A model generated the notes under the pieces. That model worked only from the letters and a program-made list of their open reading frames with translations. It did no database searches and was not told the DNA's origin. A stretch of DNA of 64,000 bases. It comes from Holothuria scabra. Its lineage: Eukaryota; Echinodermata; Holothuroidea; Aspidochirotida; Holothuriidae. Each line of letters opens with the position of its first letter. Position 1 is the stretch's first letter. Both the position numbers and the translations under genes were made by a program. Positions 48,901 through 63,900 of this stretch are shown piece by piece. Location of the stretch: NCBI GenBank assembly GCA_037179385.1, contig CM074187.1:11595450-11659449 (forward strand). Reading direction: 5' to 3'.

Positions 48901-51900
48901 TTTTAGCGTATGCCTTTAAAAAGGCGAGAAGTGTCACTAAGAAGATCCGGGGCAAAAATGGAACTATTCGAAAGGAGTAAGTATATCAGGGTGTGCTGTG
49001 GTTATCTTTAATTGAGGAGTTTGGTGTTTTATGGTTCCTTTTTTTTTTTTTTTTAAATAATTTATGAAGTGGCATATAGCAGAGAATGTTTTATGTTGGC
49101 CATAGACTACCTTCAATGGAATGAAAACAGCATATTCAAAGATAATCTGTTAGCCCAAGATTGTGAGGATGGATCTTTTCTATATGTTGGACAGCTGATT
49201 TTCATCATCAAATACAGAAGGAAAATGTCACAAGCTTGATTGCATTTTCATGCTTGCTGTCATAATACTTGGTCTGATTTGGTACATAACATTTGATGGT
49301 ATTGTACATCTCTTCTGTAACTGATTGCTTCTGAGTCTTTACCTGAAGTAAGGTATAGTGTGTTCTTTGCACTTTCCTAGAATGGGGCCTGACATTACAG
49401 ACTTACGGTGTAATGGTTTGAAGTTAGTTAGTTAGAAAGAGCTTTGCAGCCCAATTTCCAACCTAATGGTTCAAGTCGAGCTGGCCACGGCCTTTTTTCC
49501 AGTTGTGGCTCACTGGCTTGTTTTCCCTATACTCCATTGCCTATGCAGAGCATCACGCACAACTGCAGTAGATTCCTTTTTTAGAGTCTTTGATATGACT
49601 CGACCGGGGTAATAGTTTGAAGGACAATGCTTCTTTATCTTAAGCATGTTATTCCATCAGGGGTGTAGCACCTTCAGGGGATATAACTCAGAAGCAGACT
49701 TTGGTTTTGCCCTCATGCTCTTTGCTAGTGAATCTAGGAGACTACTGTAAATGTCTCTGTGTGCACTGCAGAAGTCTCTTTATCAGGGTCTTTGGAGCAT
49801 GTTTGAGGGGAGCTGATAGGAAGGTCACATGTGGTCAGGCAGGATGAATCAAAGTCTCTTTTAGAAAAGACGTGCTTCATTTAAAATTTGTTGCTGGCTC
49901 TTGGGACCAATAAATTTACAGGCATTGTACTACAGTTGTTTCATATACTCACAGAGGTACTTCTAAGAGACATTTGTGTCATTTCTTCCTTGATTTTATA
50001 AAATTACTCGATTGCAATACATAGAACAACTGTTCACTCTTTCTTGAAAAGATGGAGAGTTTTACAGAAGAAGATAACTTTTGTCTACAATCTTTTCCAC
50101 AGAACACGCATTGTCATCAGTGAGTCAGCATTGGTGATTATTGCAGAAATGTTGAAGAAAGTGTTTGGAGAAAAGGACCTTGATCTTCATTTGACTAGAA
50201 TCAAGGAATGTATCCAGTATCCCAATCTTATTAATGTGTATGAACTGGATGGTCAGGAGGGGGTCATCAATGACATTGACAGTGCCATACTACATGCATT
50301 ACTGAAAGGTAAGTAAAGCCTGGATGGTCAGGAAGGGGTCTTATCAGTCAAGAGTCTACTGTATGATTGAGCAAGCTAGATGTGATTATCACTTCCCAGA
50401 TAGTTAATTCATTTATTAGAGCAGTGTTTCCCAGCCTTTTTTAGCACAACACCCCTTTCGTCAATTGGTTTTGTTTAAATGCCCCCTACCACCCCGTTAG
50501 CCCTTACCGCCCCCTTGGCACCTTCAAACATCCCCCAGGGGGCAGTACCACCCCCGTTGGGAACCACTGTATCAGAGGAAGGCAGCAGAAGTTGGCCCAT
50601 GTTATATCCGTTCAAGGACAGCAACCCTCTTTTATTGACTGGAGTGATTTGGGGGAATTTGACCAATTTTTCTCCATTACTCAGCAAAATATTTGTGCAT
50701 GTACCCTATGCAGGTAGGCTACCCCTATATGCAACTACAGTTTCATACATAACATTTGCATTGATGAAAACTAGGCAGAGTGGTATGTAGATTGACAGAT
50801 TGCTTGCCTACAATGTCATAGGCCTGTGGCATTGTTGGCAAGTATGCCTACTATTTTGAGGTACAGTATTTACCATTGATTAATAAATCCTCCTTAAGAG
50901 CTGATTTTCATACCATACATAGCTTGCTTTTATGATTTTAAATTTCTACAAGGACAAAGGACTACACAGTGAATTGAGCATAATGTAAAAGAGTTAAATA
51001 TTGGTGTTGTAATACCTGTATCTGACACAGGATAGTTTACTTTGTACTCTTTTGCACTTTTCAGCAAACAAGGGCAATGTCATTGATCAGTTACAGCTGG
51101 CTTTGGTTTGGAACAGGGTTGATGTAGCACAGAGAGAAATATTTACTGATGACAAGGACTGGAAGGTATTTATCATGAAAGACTTTTGACATGTGACAGC
51201 CACCCCCACTGCCATGCAAAAAATGATCAGTCATAATGTTGAGCATTATATTAGCTGCTTCTTAGCTAGCTATATGCACTACCCAGTTTTTACTGAGCAT
51301 TCAAGAAAGGACCTGTGACTGGTGAAAACACTCTATAAACCTGTCAACCTTATGTGTTGTTGTCATTGTAACTGTCTTTTGGAGGAAAAAAAAAGAGTAT
51401 GTGGCCCCTGCACATAGTCTTGTTTGCCTGGCATGTGCAGTGGACTTGTATGCATATCTGATCAGCTGATAAATCAGCTGTCTGCAGTGATAATGTAACT
51501 TGTAGTTAGTTAGATAGAGTTTTATGGCCTCGTTTTCAACTTATTGGTCCAAGTCGAGCCGGCCCTGGCCTTTTTTCCAGTTGTGGCTCACCTGCTTGTA
51601 TTCCCTACTCCATTGCTTATGCGGAGCATCAGGCACAACGGCAGTAGGTTCCTTGTGCGTAACAATACACATGTCTGTCTATAGGAAGGCTTATTTTATA
51701 CTATGTGATATCATATAACATAAGGTCTGTTGATGCAGGTCCTTTGACCTTCAAAAACATGGCAAACATCTAAATTTGGTCTTTCTGTGAGTTTAAGCCA
51801 AAGGGTTTCTCAAAATTGGAAAAACCTTCCTAGCAAAGTCTGACACAATAAAAAAAAATATTATTGAAGACAGAAATAAGATTTTCTTACCCCCAAATGG

Positions 51901-54900
51901 TTTGATAATTTTTTAACTCTTAAATAGAATTGAATGAAATCATTATTTCTTGAATTCATGTTCTCTCTGTACAGAAAGGGGAGTTGGACAGTTCTGTAAG
52001 GTATGCCATTGAACACAACTTGCCTGAATTTTTGGATTTGTTCATCGAGAAAGGTGTCAGTATGAAAGATTACTTGTCAGATCGAGAGTTAACGGTGCTC
52101 TACAACAGGGTGAGTCTTAAAATCTGGCTGTTGCCTTTTGTCCCATGCCAACCAGGTATAAATATTTCTATCATTCTCAAAGGTCAAGCAGATCTAGGGA
52201 ATATTTTACTCCGATAATAGACATGTGGATAGATGAGGCTTAAATGTATCTCTTGGTAATTGGCTGAGGGGGTGAACATGTTTCTGCAAGAATCAAGGCT
52301 AGGCAAATGCCTGCAAGAATCTGGGGTGGGTATGCACCTGTAAGGATCTTGATTGTAGGTCTTGATTGTTAACAGTGCACCCAAAGTAAAAATTCACCAA
52401 AGAGAGAATTAAAAGAAAAACTCAGTAAAAAACTTTATATTGTTAAGTTAAAACTTTGAGCTTTTGTAGTTACAATGTGTTCAACTTAATGCTTTCTATC
52501 ATTGAAAATTTGTTTTCTTTTCTTGACAGATAAAATCATCAACTCTGTTGTATGACCTCCTCTTCAAACAAAGCAGGATTGTAAGTCAGAAAACCTTGTT
52601 TCATCAAATAGTTTGAAAAGAGATTACCAATATTTGCCAAAAATGTCATGCAAAAATTGGGGGAAATGACCAGCAGAAGTTGCCTTTAATCAGTTAACAG
52701 CCAAATCAGTTTATTGTGACTTTTATCCTGCCGTGGATTTAATTCTTATACCCTCTGCAATGGCTCTTTGCCTCTTCAGGATACAATCTATGCCACTTTG
52801 ATTTACATGCAGCCATTGTTACAGGGAAATCTGGGGGCCATTACACAAAGAGTTATGCACAATCTAAGTTTGATATACCATTCTTAAGCCAACAGTAAAT
52901 CATACTTAAGATCGTGGGTAACTCTTTGTGGAAGGGGCCCCTGGTTTGAAAATACACCCATCTGGTATTTATTATACATGCAGTAGTGGTACAGCAGTAA
53001 GAAATTCTAAATAGTGCAACACAACAACACCTCTCAATTCTGTGTCCCTCATCAATGTCTCAATATGAAGACAGGTTTATGTGTCCTACACATGATTGAA
53101 CACGCAATAGAGCAGAATGTTTGCTTTGGGCAGAGAACAGTCTTTTCAGGATGTATGATTGATATGCTAGTTAATATGTAGTGAGTGTGTCAGTGAGATG
53201 AGATTTGATGACACACCAACACGAATGTGTTGTATAGTGTCAGTCAACTTGATAAAAGGTTCAAAGTTTAATTTGTTTCAAGTATGGTTCAAGTCAATTG
53301 TGGTTTTTCATTCAAGACAGGCTGGAATTACCATGGGCATTTCATTATGAGACATAGTTTGGTGTATATGTTAGAGAATGGATACATCCATCTCCACATC
53401 CAACTAGTTAAAGGAGAAAAAATATTAATTCAGAGGCAAAATGTGTGTAGCACCACTGAAAAAGAAAAAAAATTTTTTTCACAAATTACATCCATGTTAA
53501 ACAGCAAGACAAGTTGCCAAGAAACCATATCACTTTTATTTGTTGTAATTCTTTCAAGATTTAAGATGTTAGTGGCATGGCTAAACCACAAACTGTAAAG
53601 TTCTTAATCACTTATGGTAGCTAATTGCATCACAGCTTCAAAAAGCATGCTTCATGGAGATATGTGACATTTAATTTTTCATCAGGCTGAGGGCAGGGCA
53701 ACACTCTACGATGTTGGCAAAATTATCCAAGCCTTAACCATGGATACATACCAGCCGTTGTACCTCACTGACCCATCACGTTTCCGTAAAGAACTAAGTT
53801 CATTTGGTTCGACCGGATCCATTGAAAACCAAGATGATGAGTTACAGCAGATGTTTGAACAGCCTGACCAATGTAAGTTGTATGGTTTTATCATTTGATG
53901 TATATTACAAGTTTGCTTAAGTTTTGAAAATTAATATTATTGCCCGTAAAATTAATTGAGTAAATTTTAGTGATTTAAGCTTCCTTTTGACTTTGTGCAT
54001 GACTTGTTATTTCATTCACCCTTTAGATGAATTTTCAAATTGTGAAATAAAAAAATTGAACTTTATGTAATTTTATTTATTTTGACATTAATTTTAAAGT
54101 CCGCAGATTAGTAGTTGAGTAAGTTTCAAATGGGATGTTTTCAGGTTTAATGTCAAATTAAACCAATTTGTGTTTCTTTCCTGTGGATACATTGTATCAA
54201 CAGGGAATCTCCCTCAAAATGAAGTCCTTCAATTTTCAGGTTTTAAAAGCTGATTTTTAATTTAATTTTATTTTCTCAACCCAGCTCAACCTCAGTTTAG
54301 TCCAATAAGAGAGCTATTCATCCTTTCCATTCTATTGAACCGCAAGGAGATGGCCCGCCTCTTATGGGAGAGGATAGATGAAGCTATCCCTGCTGCTCTT
54401 ACAGCTAGTAAGATGCTTAAAACCATGGCATCTAAAGAAGATGATCTGGACCAACAGGAAAACATGATACAGCATGCAGAGTAAGTCATTTTAAATAGTA
54501 AAGACAGTAATTTGCAAGTCCAAGCTCTGACATGAGGACAGTTGTCTAGTTTCTGTGTTTTAGTTTCCCTGCTATTGGCAATAATAGACATTAAATTCTT
54601 AGTTTGCCTCACATTGGTGTTTGGGGGCATTGCAGTATTCCTGCAAGGGAGGACAATAGAAAACAAAGAAAAATTATCTGAGATTAAGTAGTGAGGGGGA
54701 GGGTAGGATGTACATATCTAGGACTGAGAAAATTCGAAAATATGCAATCAAATAGGGCTAATAATCAACAAGTGTAATTTTGTAAAACATTTTTTCCCTA
54801 CATTGAATTAACAACAGATGAGCTATAATTTTCTTGAAGTGTTGCAAGTTGGTCTCACTTAAACTTCATGCTGTCAAAATATACTTTACACATCTTTCAT

Positions 54901-57900
54901 TCTGTTGGCAGTATTAGAATTAATTATATTAATATTCTCCTTTGCTTTTTTGTATCATTGTTTTCTTCTAGGCAATACGAAGAATTGGCAATCGGAGTCT
55001 TAAATGAGTGTTATGACCAGGAGGAGGACCGTACCCTGATCATGATGATAAGGGAACTTCCCAATTGGGGCAGCACAACCTGTTTAACCATGGCCGTCCA
55101 GGCTCAGAACAGGAAGTTTATTGCTCAGTCTGTTGTTCAGAATCTTCTCACTCAGATCTGGATGGGCAAAATTTCAGATGAAAATAGTTACTGGAAAGTG
55201 AGTGTGTGTGTTTTGTAATGGGACAAAAATTAGAGAGAAATAGAGGGGTGATTGTCTTATTTAATCATTTGCGTAAATTATGCAGTCATGCTTAGGCTGG
55301 GGCCCACAAATTGTGTGTTGTAAGGAGTTTCTTGTTTTTCAGTATAAGGCATATCTTTTTTTTTCATAGCTGTTGAACACTTGGTTTGGAATGGTCATTG
55401 AGAAAGTTGGTTACATTAAGTGTAAGGATTTTGGATCGATTGTAATTTTAGTCTATATTGCTTGTAATCATAAAGACCATCATATGGTAATTCTCTGAGG
55501 AAAGCCTTTTCAACTCTCTGGCCCTTTGTTAGGCAGCAGACCCAATTTATACTTCCAAAAGAAGTTCTATAGAGCATTAATAGTGCAAAATAAAATCTTT
55601 AGAACCTGTGTCCACTGTTCAACATTTTTGAAAGATGGCAGCATGGGATATTGATCATATTAATAAAAAGGTAGCAAAATGATTGGTCAGTCATACAGAA
55701 TGTAGATCTCTATCATGGTATTGTTCAGCTTTTTGCCCCTTTAAGCATTTAAAATGATAGTGTCAAATGTTTAATGTACAACCTAAAGGTTTTGTAACCC
55801 ATATGAAATTTGAGTGTAAATTACAATTGAAATTTGTGAACACCAGGAGGCTGATATTATTGAAATGACATGAATTTTCACCAAGGGTATGGTATCATGC
55901 AGCATTTAACTGAGTTATTGACAGCCATCAATTGAGTAATGCTTTTCATTGTTCTTTCATGACAGTTGTGGCTGTGCATGTTCTGTCCTCCTGCTGTTAA
56001 TCTAACTGTTTGGTTTAGAGAAGACGAAAGGTCCAAACAAGACAGAGACCCAGCCCAATCCATCGTAGCTGTGAATGATTCATTTGATGTGAGTAACATA
56101 ATTGTTGTTTGGTATTTGTTCTTTCAATGCCTAATTTACACAGATGGAATAGTCGAGTGGTTTTACCGGAGACTTTGTGATCAGCATAAGCAGTGGAATA
56201 TGGAAAACAAGCGGGTGAGCCAGAACTGGGGAAAAAGGCTGTGACTGGCTTGACTTAAATCTGTTGGTTGGAAACTGATCCGTTAATCCTCATCTAATTT
56301 ACTCCAAATAGTGACACAGCAGGGACTCTTCAACTAATAAATTGCTACTTCCTAAAAAAAATTGCCATCACATTTTGTCTATCAGTATAAAAAATTTCAA
56401 TGGTGGTAATTTGCAATTAATTTGAACGTAAGAATGCAGGTGATTAGCTTGTACTTGTTTTTACATAACAGGGAAAAGGGGTTGATCAGATAATCTTGAT
56501 TAGATATTACCGTCTTATTAACCAGAAAAGTAATCAATAGGTGTCATTTTGCACTTATGACAAAGTTTTAGGCATTGCTTTTTATCTTCACAATTTCCAT
56601 ATGAACCTTGAACCTTTTTTTGTTGAACATGCTTAAATTCCATGTTTAGGTCCAGTTTGGATGACCTTCCCCATTGTTTCATTGGTACATTTACATAGTG
56701 ACCAGTTATTTCTTTCATTTCCCCTGTGTCATTTTGCTTGGTGCTCACTGCTCAGCATTTGCAGTTGAGTAGGAAAAACAAGCCAGTGAGCCACAGCTGG
56801 GAAAAAGACTATAGCCAGCCTGGCTTAAACCGGTTGGTTGGAAACTTATCCTCCAAATCTCATCTAACTATCTTCTTTCTATCCCCCTCTTTGTTTTCAC
56901 TGACTAATACCATCAAAATTTTTCCGATATTTCTTTTTGCTCATCTTAACACTGTGGAAACCCTTAAAATCACAATGATTGTTAACATTCTTGTTTTAAG
57001 GGTAATGAGTACCAACCTGATGGGGACCACACAGGAGAAAACTTACATATGGTAACTGCTGATAATGGTGGAACACTTAACCAAGAATCGTCTTAGTAAG
57101 TTTTACTCATTTTGATTGGTTATCAGATACTGTAGTATCACAGTTAAGTCACGAATAAAACATGAATAGCCAGTTTATGTCGAACTAGGGTTGTGAAAAT
57201 TCTGTGTGTGAGGGATAAAATCGTTTCAGGCAATGTTGGATATTTTAAACAGAACAGTGATATCAAAAGCAACATAGATGAAATGTTAATTTACTGGCTG
57301 TAGTTTTTTAACCTTTTATCTCCTAGTTATGAACAAATGAATACTCATCAGTCACAGGAAAAAGAATGCAGTTTAATAACTGATAACTTCAAAAGTAGGG
57401 GGTGACAAATTCCAATGAACACATTAGCTCACAAGTAGCATGTACTTTATTGTAGCCAGGTGTGTTTAACTTTCATAGTATATCTAAAGTACCGAATAGC
57501 TTTCATGAGATGTAATGAAATAGTACAGAGATACTTCATGCATAACTGCTCTGGTTTGTTTATTAGTAGACAACTTACATTATTTAACTTTTCCTGTGGT
57601 TTTTGTTATTTCAGTGAAATGGCTAATGGGGGATCAGGTGAACATTACACCGATACTGCAGACGTTGATATCAGGGACAGTGGAAGACGTCTAGCCTGGT
57701 GGCAGAGAATAAAGCTTTTCTATAATGCTCCTATTATCAAGTTTAGATTCAATGTGGTATGTCTTCAGGACAAATTTTATTCAAAACAAGTTTCCCTTAC
57801 CTTTGGAGTTTTTATGGGTGTGCACAGTTTTGGTACCAGCCAATCTTTTTGAGATATGTTTAATAGCCCTTGTTTGTAAAGTGTACTGACATCTGCAGCT

Positions 57901-60900
57901 AAAGGCTCACAGTAAAGCAAGCCGCATGGCAACATTTTGATATTATAGACTCATCAACAGTTTTGAAAAAAGGATGGTATTCATAGTGTACATTAAATTA
58001 GGGTACGTCTTTTTGTAATTAATAGCTGTTATGTATGAATTGTGTTTTTAATTATGAACTAAGTAATGAAAATAATACTTCACAGCCATAAACTGACATT
58101 GATGGCAAAGTATCTGTGAGCAAGCAATAAGCTATTTTGGTAATTCGTTTTGGGTGACTATGCACATTTGCAAATCCTTCAAATCATTGGGATAAACAAA
58201 ACCAATCCTGCAACTACTACACATATGTGAAAATTTGAGTTAACATGAAAATTTGGTGAAATCATTCTTTCTTAATCCATCAATGATATGAGAAGGGATC
58301 TCAAGTGCTGTTTTGTGCAGTGGATTGTGTCTGAAATGCTTCTACAGTGTAGAAATTTGAATTTTTATCTGCTGTAAAGAAGGATGGAGACCTATATTTT
58401 CTGTCGACTTGGCTAGGCATATAAGGAGTGTTGTATGCAAATACTGATGAAAACAAGTAAATGCTGTACGTTATGTGCTGAGCTAGGTTTGTATATTCCA
58501 TGATGTGTCCCACAATTCCATGTGACAAGTAATTACCAAACTAGCTTATTCGATGTCTTCTTTTACCATGGTGTTACCATGAGTACCATTTGTAATATTA
58601 ACAAAGGTCGGGGGCTCTATTTAATATATAATTTGTATAGAAAATGGACATGTGTGGAAAAAGTTGGGAAGCTTAGAGGTTCCTTCTCAGGAAACTTGCA
58701 AATTCGGGGGGAAATGGTGGAAATTAGAGGTTTCCCTTTTTGTATAGGGGATTATTGTGGGAAGTTGTACACCCTTCTTGGGATATAATTTTACTCCCTT
58801 CCTTGGAATAAGACATGCTTTCCAGCCCTGTACAGTGTGTAGTACATAGTTCCATCTATAGTACCTATGGAGGAGTCTGTGTTGCTCAGTCTTTCCAAAT
58901 ACTATCTACCACAGTGAAAAGGACTTATTCCAGTTCTCGACACCAACTTAGTTACCATAATATGACTTATTCATGTGCTCTCTCATTATTTATACATTTG
59001 TTTTAACTGAGTATGTAACTCTGGCAAACTTGACTTAAAACTTAACAGTGTAGACTGAAACATCAGAAAGCTATGAAGTTACTGGAAGCCACTGCTTGGT
59101 TTACCTTGCACATGCAACACTGAAGTCCTAAAATATTTTGAAGAGAACTAGGAAGAAAACTTTAAGGTGTAGCTGTTTCTTCAAAAATAAGTATGGAGAA
59201 ACTTCTCTGGATCAGATGTTATATTTTGTGTTCAAATATTTACTAACAATCAGCCAATTTAAGGGCCTTTTATTTCCTTAAATAATCCATTTTCCAACTC
59301 ATCTTTGTTTTCTTTAGCTGGCATACTTTGCATTCCTGTTCCTGTTCAGTTTCATCATACTTACAGACTTCACAGAGGATCAAGTCTCTGTGAAGGAGTG
59401 GTTGCTCATTTTCTGGGTTGCTACGCTCTACACAGAGGAATTTAGACAGGTACAGTGCAACAAATTTAACCTTACCACAGGGAGTATGGAAAAGCTGAGG
59501 CATTTAATAGCCCCTCCTCATTTTTCTGCCTTTGATTTTTTAGGCCAGCTTAACTTAAATTGGGCTGCTTTGATTATTAGCCCTCTCTTTTCAGAATTTG
59601 CATTAGTTTTGAGCCGATTTTGCAATGTTGGTTCGTTTTCCATCCTATGACACAGATTGACATGATATTGCTAGATATTTGTTTAACTAAGGCAGGATAG
59701 CAGATCTCCCTGACAAAATGTAAAGAAACCTTAGAACCAAACCAGATATGAGATGAATGAACTAAAAACATTCAGAGCTCTACTTTCAGGTATTTTCCCA
59801 CCCATTGCTGTACATGAAATGCTTAAAGCTCCAAAATATCTTGAAATAAAAAGCCTTGTTCAATTAAAGTAAGTACAGGGCCCTGTTAGATTTCTTTTAA
59901 TAGTGGTATTAATGGCAATGGTTGCCATGGGAAATTATACAAATGATCCCTCTCTTATAATGACATCATAATAATATTAATAATGATCCTAACAAATTTG
60001 GTTACTTTATGAAGTGGATGCTTGCACAAGACAGATTCCTCAGTTGTAATGTTTTATGAAAATGATTAGTGATCGACTGATCATCTGTTAAGTAATCGTC
60101 ATCAGGTCGATTATTCCGTTATCAGTAAATAATTGGCATCGGTAAAATTCTGCCATTCAACCGATCACTACCACCGATTATTTGCAAAATGGAAAGGGCT
60201 AAATATACTTGAAACTTGTTCTTAATTTCGTTAAAATTCCTGTAAATACTCAATCCTCTAACTTCTTACCAAAACAGGATGCATTAATAATCACAAACGT
60301 ATACATTTTACCCCTGCCATGGGAATGATCATTTGAAGTTTTCCGCTATAACCCAAATGAAAACAGTAATGCACGTGGTCTCTTGCAGCAAACTTCTTTG
60401 GCCCACGCATGCAATAGACTTGCATGCGTGTCCGTTCTTACCTCCAAACAAGGCATCATATTTTGCTCGGTGACATCATATGCAAAAGATCCATTGCAAA
60501 ATTTTAATTGGCCCCTGCTTCGTGATTGGTTCAATTGCGTTGATTCTAGGCAGCCAATCACAACTGGCACCTTCGCCTATGTTTATTATATATGCGTGTT
60601 TTGCTCTCTTCAGATTGCTCATGGTGAAAGTAACAGTTGGCGACATCGGATTTTTCATTGGATATCTGACTACTGGAATATGGTAGATGTCTCTACATTG
60701 CTTTTGTTTGGAGTCGGTCTAGGACTTCGTTTCAGTCCTCTACCTATTGGCACTGCTCGTATTATACTAGCCCTGGACCTTTTGATATTTTATGTGAGGC
60801 TGCTTCAGAGTTTTTCAGTCAGCAGGAATCTTGGACCAAAACTAATCATGATTGCAAGAATGGTATGGATACAATTACTGTAAGGGGAAAGTGGAGATCA

Positions 60901-63900
60901 TATAACTATGTGCTAACTTCAGTACATTCACAAAACTTAGTGCAAGTTCTTAGAGCATTCCACTTGCATTCTACAGCAATGAGTTTGACCCCTGGCTGGG
61001 TCATACTGAAGAGTTTAAAAATAAACCTACTGCCATTGTCCTTGGTAGCAATGAGTTACAACTCAAAAAAGGGCTGTGGCTTGCTGGACTTCAACCAATC
61101 ATAGGCATTGTTAGAGGGGTGGCAGCCCCCCATATTTGCAAGAAAATGTGAAAAGAAAAGGAAAAGAAGTGAAAAACAAACACTGGACTCCTGCTTTTTC
61201 CCCTGTCAAAACATGGTCGATAGGTCCCTTACAACCAGAAAAAAGTTAAATAGCGTAACTTCAATGAAAGCATGTATTCCTGTAAGGGTGAATTGGTGTG
61301 AATTTCATGATTTCAATGTAATGCACAGATGCCTTTGTAGAGGAAGTTGTAAATGGTGTAGATGTTGCTATTTGAAACAAGAGGGGGTTAATTACAATAT
61401 ATGGGCATATCAAAAACTTCAATGCTTAAGAAAAGTGTCATGTTTGACAATGGTGTTGCATTAAACTTGTGTAATTAGTATTACTTATGTGGAACCGTTG
61501 CATCCAGTGAATGCAGTGTGTCATATATGTTCTACCTTTACTTAGCACTGGAGACTGGTCCTGGGTATGAGGTTCATTTGCATCCAGGTGGGCTGAGGAG
61601 GTTGTGTGGCGAGTAGTTTGTCCTTGACTATCGCCTATAAAATGCACACACAAGGCCTTTTTCACTCATCCTATGGCAGGCTGGAGGTTGTAGAAAATGC
61701 CCATGGTATTCCCGGCCTGTTGTAAGAGGCGGAGGGCTTGCAAGTTATTTGAACTGTACCACATTTTTTAACATGTTTGTGTTGGTGTGTCGTTTATCTA
61801 ATCTAACTAGTAATTGAGACATGTGTTTCATGAAGCCATAATTTTGATGACATAATGTAAATGTAGTTTATTAGTTCTATATATCCATTGGTTGGCTGCC
61901 AATATTTCTATCTTCCCCTTTTTTTCTTTCTTTCCTGTCAAGATGGTGGATTTGCTCTTCTTTGTGTGTATTCTGGCAGTCTTTCTCATCGGCTATGGTG
62001 TAGCATCCTATGCCATCATGTTTCCGAATAAAACTGACCCTAAGGAGATTTTCACAGGAATATTTTACCAGGCCTACTTTCAGATGTACGGAGAATTGTT
62101 TTTGGAGAACATAGATGGTAAACTTTCATTAATATGTCTGATTTATCCACAATGCTATCTAGTTGACATGCCTTTGTACTAAGCGTTTTACCTCCTGCTT
62201 TCCTCCCTGTTCAGAAATCCCAACAATGTCAACACTGCTATAATTTTTTTTTTATTTTGGGTGCTTTTTTATTTGTTTTTTTTTTTATGTTCAATTTTAT
62301 CCTGAATTGTTGTAAATTCTTATTTGAGCTTTAGTTGAAAGGAAAATTTGTAATGTACAGTTTGTTACTTATATTAGTTGCATAAATTTTTGAGTTGTGT
62401 TTTGATGCTTCTTTCAAGATTTCATCCTTGTTGTAATGAAGTAGTAGTACTATGGAGTGTTTTCATGTGATGTCATCATTGGTCAGTCATTCTCACTGCT
62501 GAGCAAAATTCAACAAATATCGCATCATTTGTCCACTGCTTCTCCGTTATCAATACGTAAAACACTACAGTGTTTGCCTGGCAGCTGAGAAAAGGGAGCC
62601 TGCCTTGTAACCTCAGTAAAAGCACAGGACAGGTTCTATTGGGGCTAGAAACGTAATCTTTTCTATGAGATCATTTTATTATATCATAAAAGTTATCAAC
62701 TGCGTCATATAATATTATATTAGATGCTGTTAAAGAATAAAACAGCTCTTACAACTCAATCTCTATGTGAGAGCATTTGCAGATTCACATCAAATGTCAA
62801 GGTTTATGATATCAATTCGGTGTGTGAAAATTTCCACTGTATAAAATATCCTGTTGAGTGCCTTCTTTCTCTACTTATCAATATACCCCTGTATTTAATA
62901 CTCTCATCACTTATAAGTTGGACACTGGGCTGTAAAACCCTATCTAACGAACTAACTCATCACTTATTTGTTTTGGGGGTCATTAGGTCAGTTGGTGATT
63001 GGAGATAGGGTGGAAGTTGAGGAAGGCTGATAGGGAGGAAAAAAGCAAACAGAGTGATTGGAATTATAAGGAGAAATTTACAAACTTTGATAAGAATGTG
63101 CTTCTGAAGTTGTATCAATCTCTTGTTAGGCCACATTTGGACTATGCAGTACAAGTATGGAAACCTTATTTAAAGAATGACATCAATCTTATGGAAAGTG
63201 TTCAAAGGAGAATGACAAGATTAATACCAGGAATCAAGGGAAAAACTTATGAGGAAAGATTGAAAGAACTGAACTTAATGTAACTAGAACAGAGACACAT
63301 CAGACAAGACCTGCTTACTTTCTGTAATATAATTAATAAAAAGATTGATATCGAACTGGATGGATTAATAGAAACTATTGGAAAGGAAAGAACAAGAGGT
63401 TATTTTTTTAAAATAAGACCCAAGTATGCCAGATTGGAATCTAGAAGAAACTCATACTTTAACAGAATTTGTAAATTTTGGAATGAACTACCTGATGATG
63501 TTGTAAAAACAACAAATGTGAATGATTTTAAAGAGGGAGTGGGTCAGTATATGATCATGAAGGGCCTGTGGCCTCCTATCATCAAGTAGCCAGCCTCAAC
63601 CATACGGAGATGATCCTACATGGAAAGGGTGGCGCTTCAAGGTAAAGTAGGACGTTGGAGGTAATGTCATCAGATGTAAGAACATCACATTCATCTCTAT
63701 GCTAAAGAATATAATACACTATATATGTCTCTTGTATTCCGAACTTAGCAATTAAAATTCTTTTCTACTCAGGATCAGCAGAAGGGTGTTCTCCTAATCA
63801 AACAGTGAATGAGTTGAATGATTTAGAATGTCCAGAATATTCATGGATGGGTATTTTGCTACTGTGTGGCTATATGATGCTGAGTAATGTATTACTCCTG

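Noticed and set aside
60060..60200. ATCG-rich stretch with repeated CGAT/ATCGG motifs
   Set aside because: Looks like a cryptic simple repeat; no clear termini or duplications could be defined.
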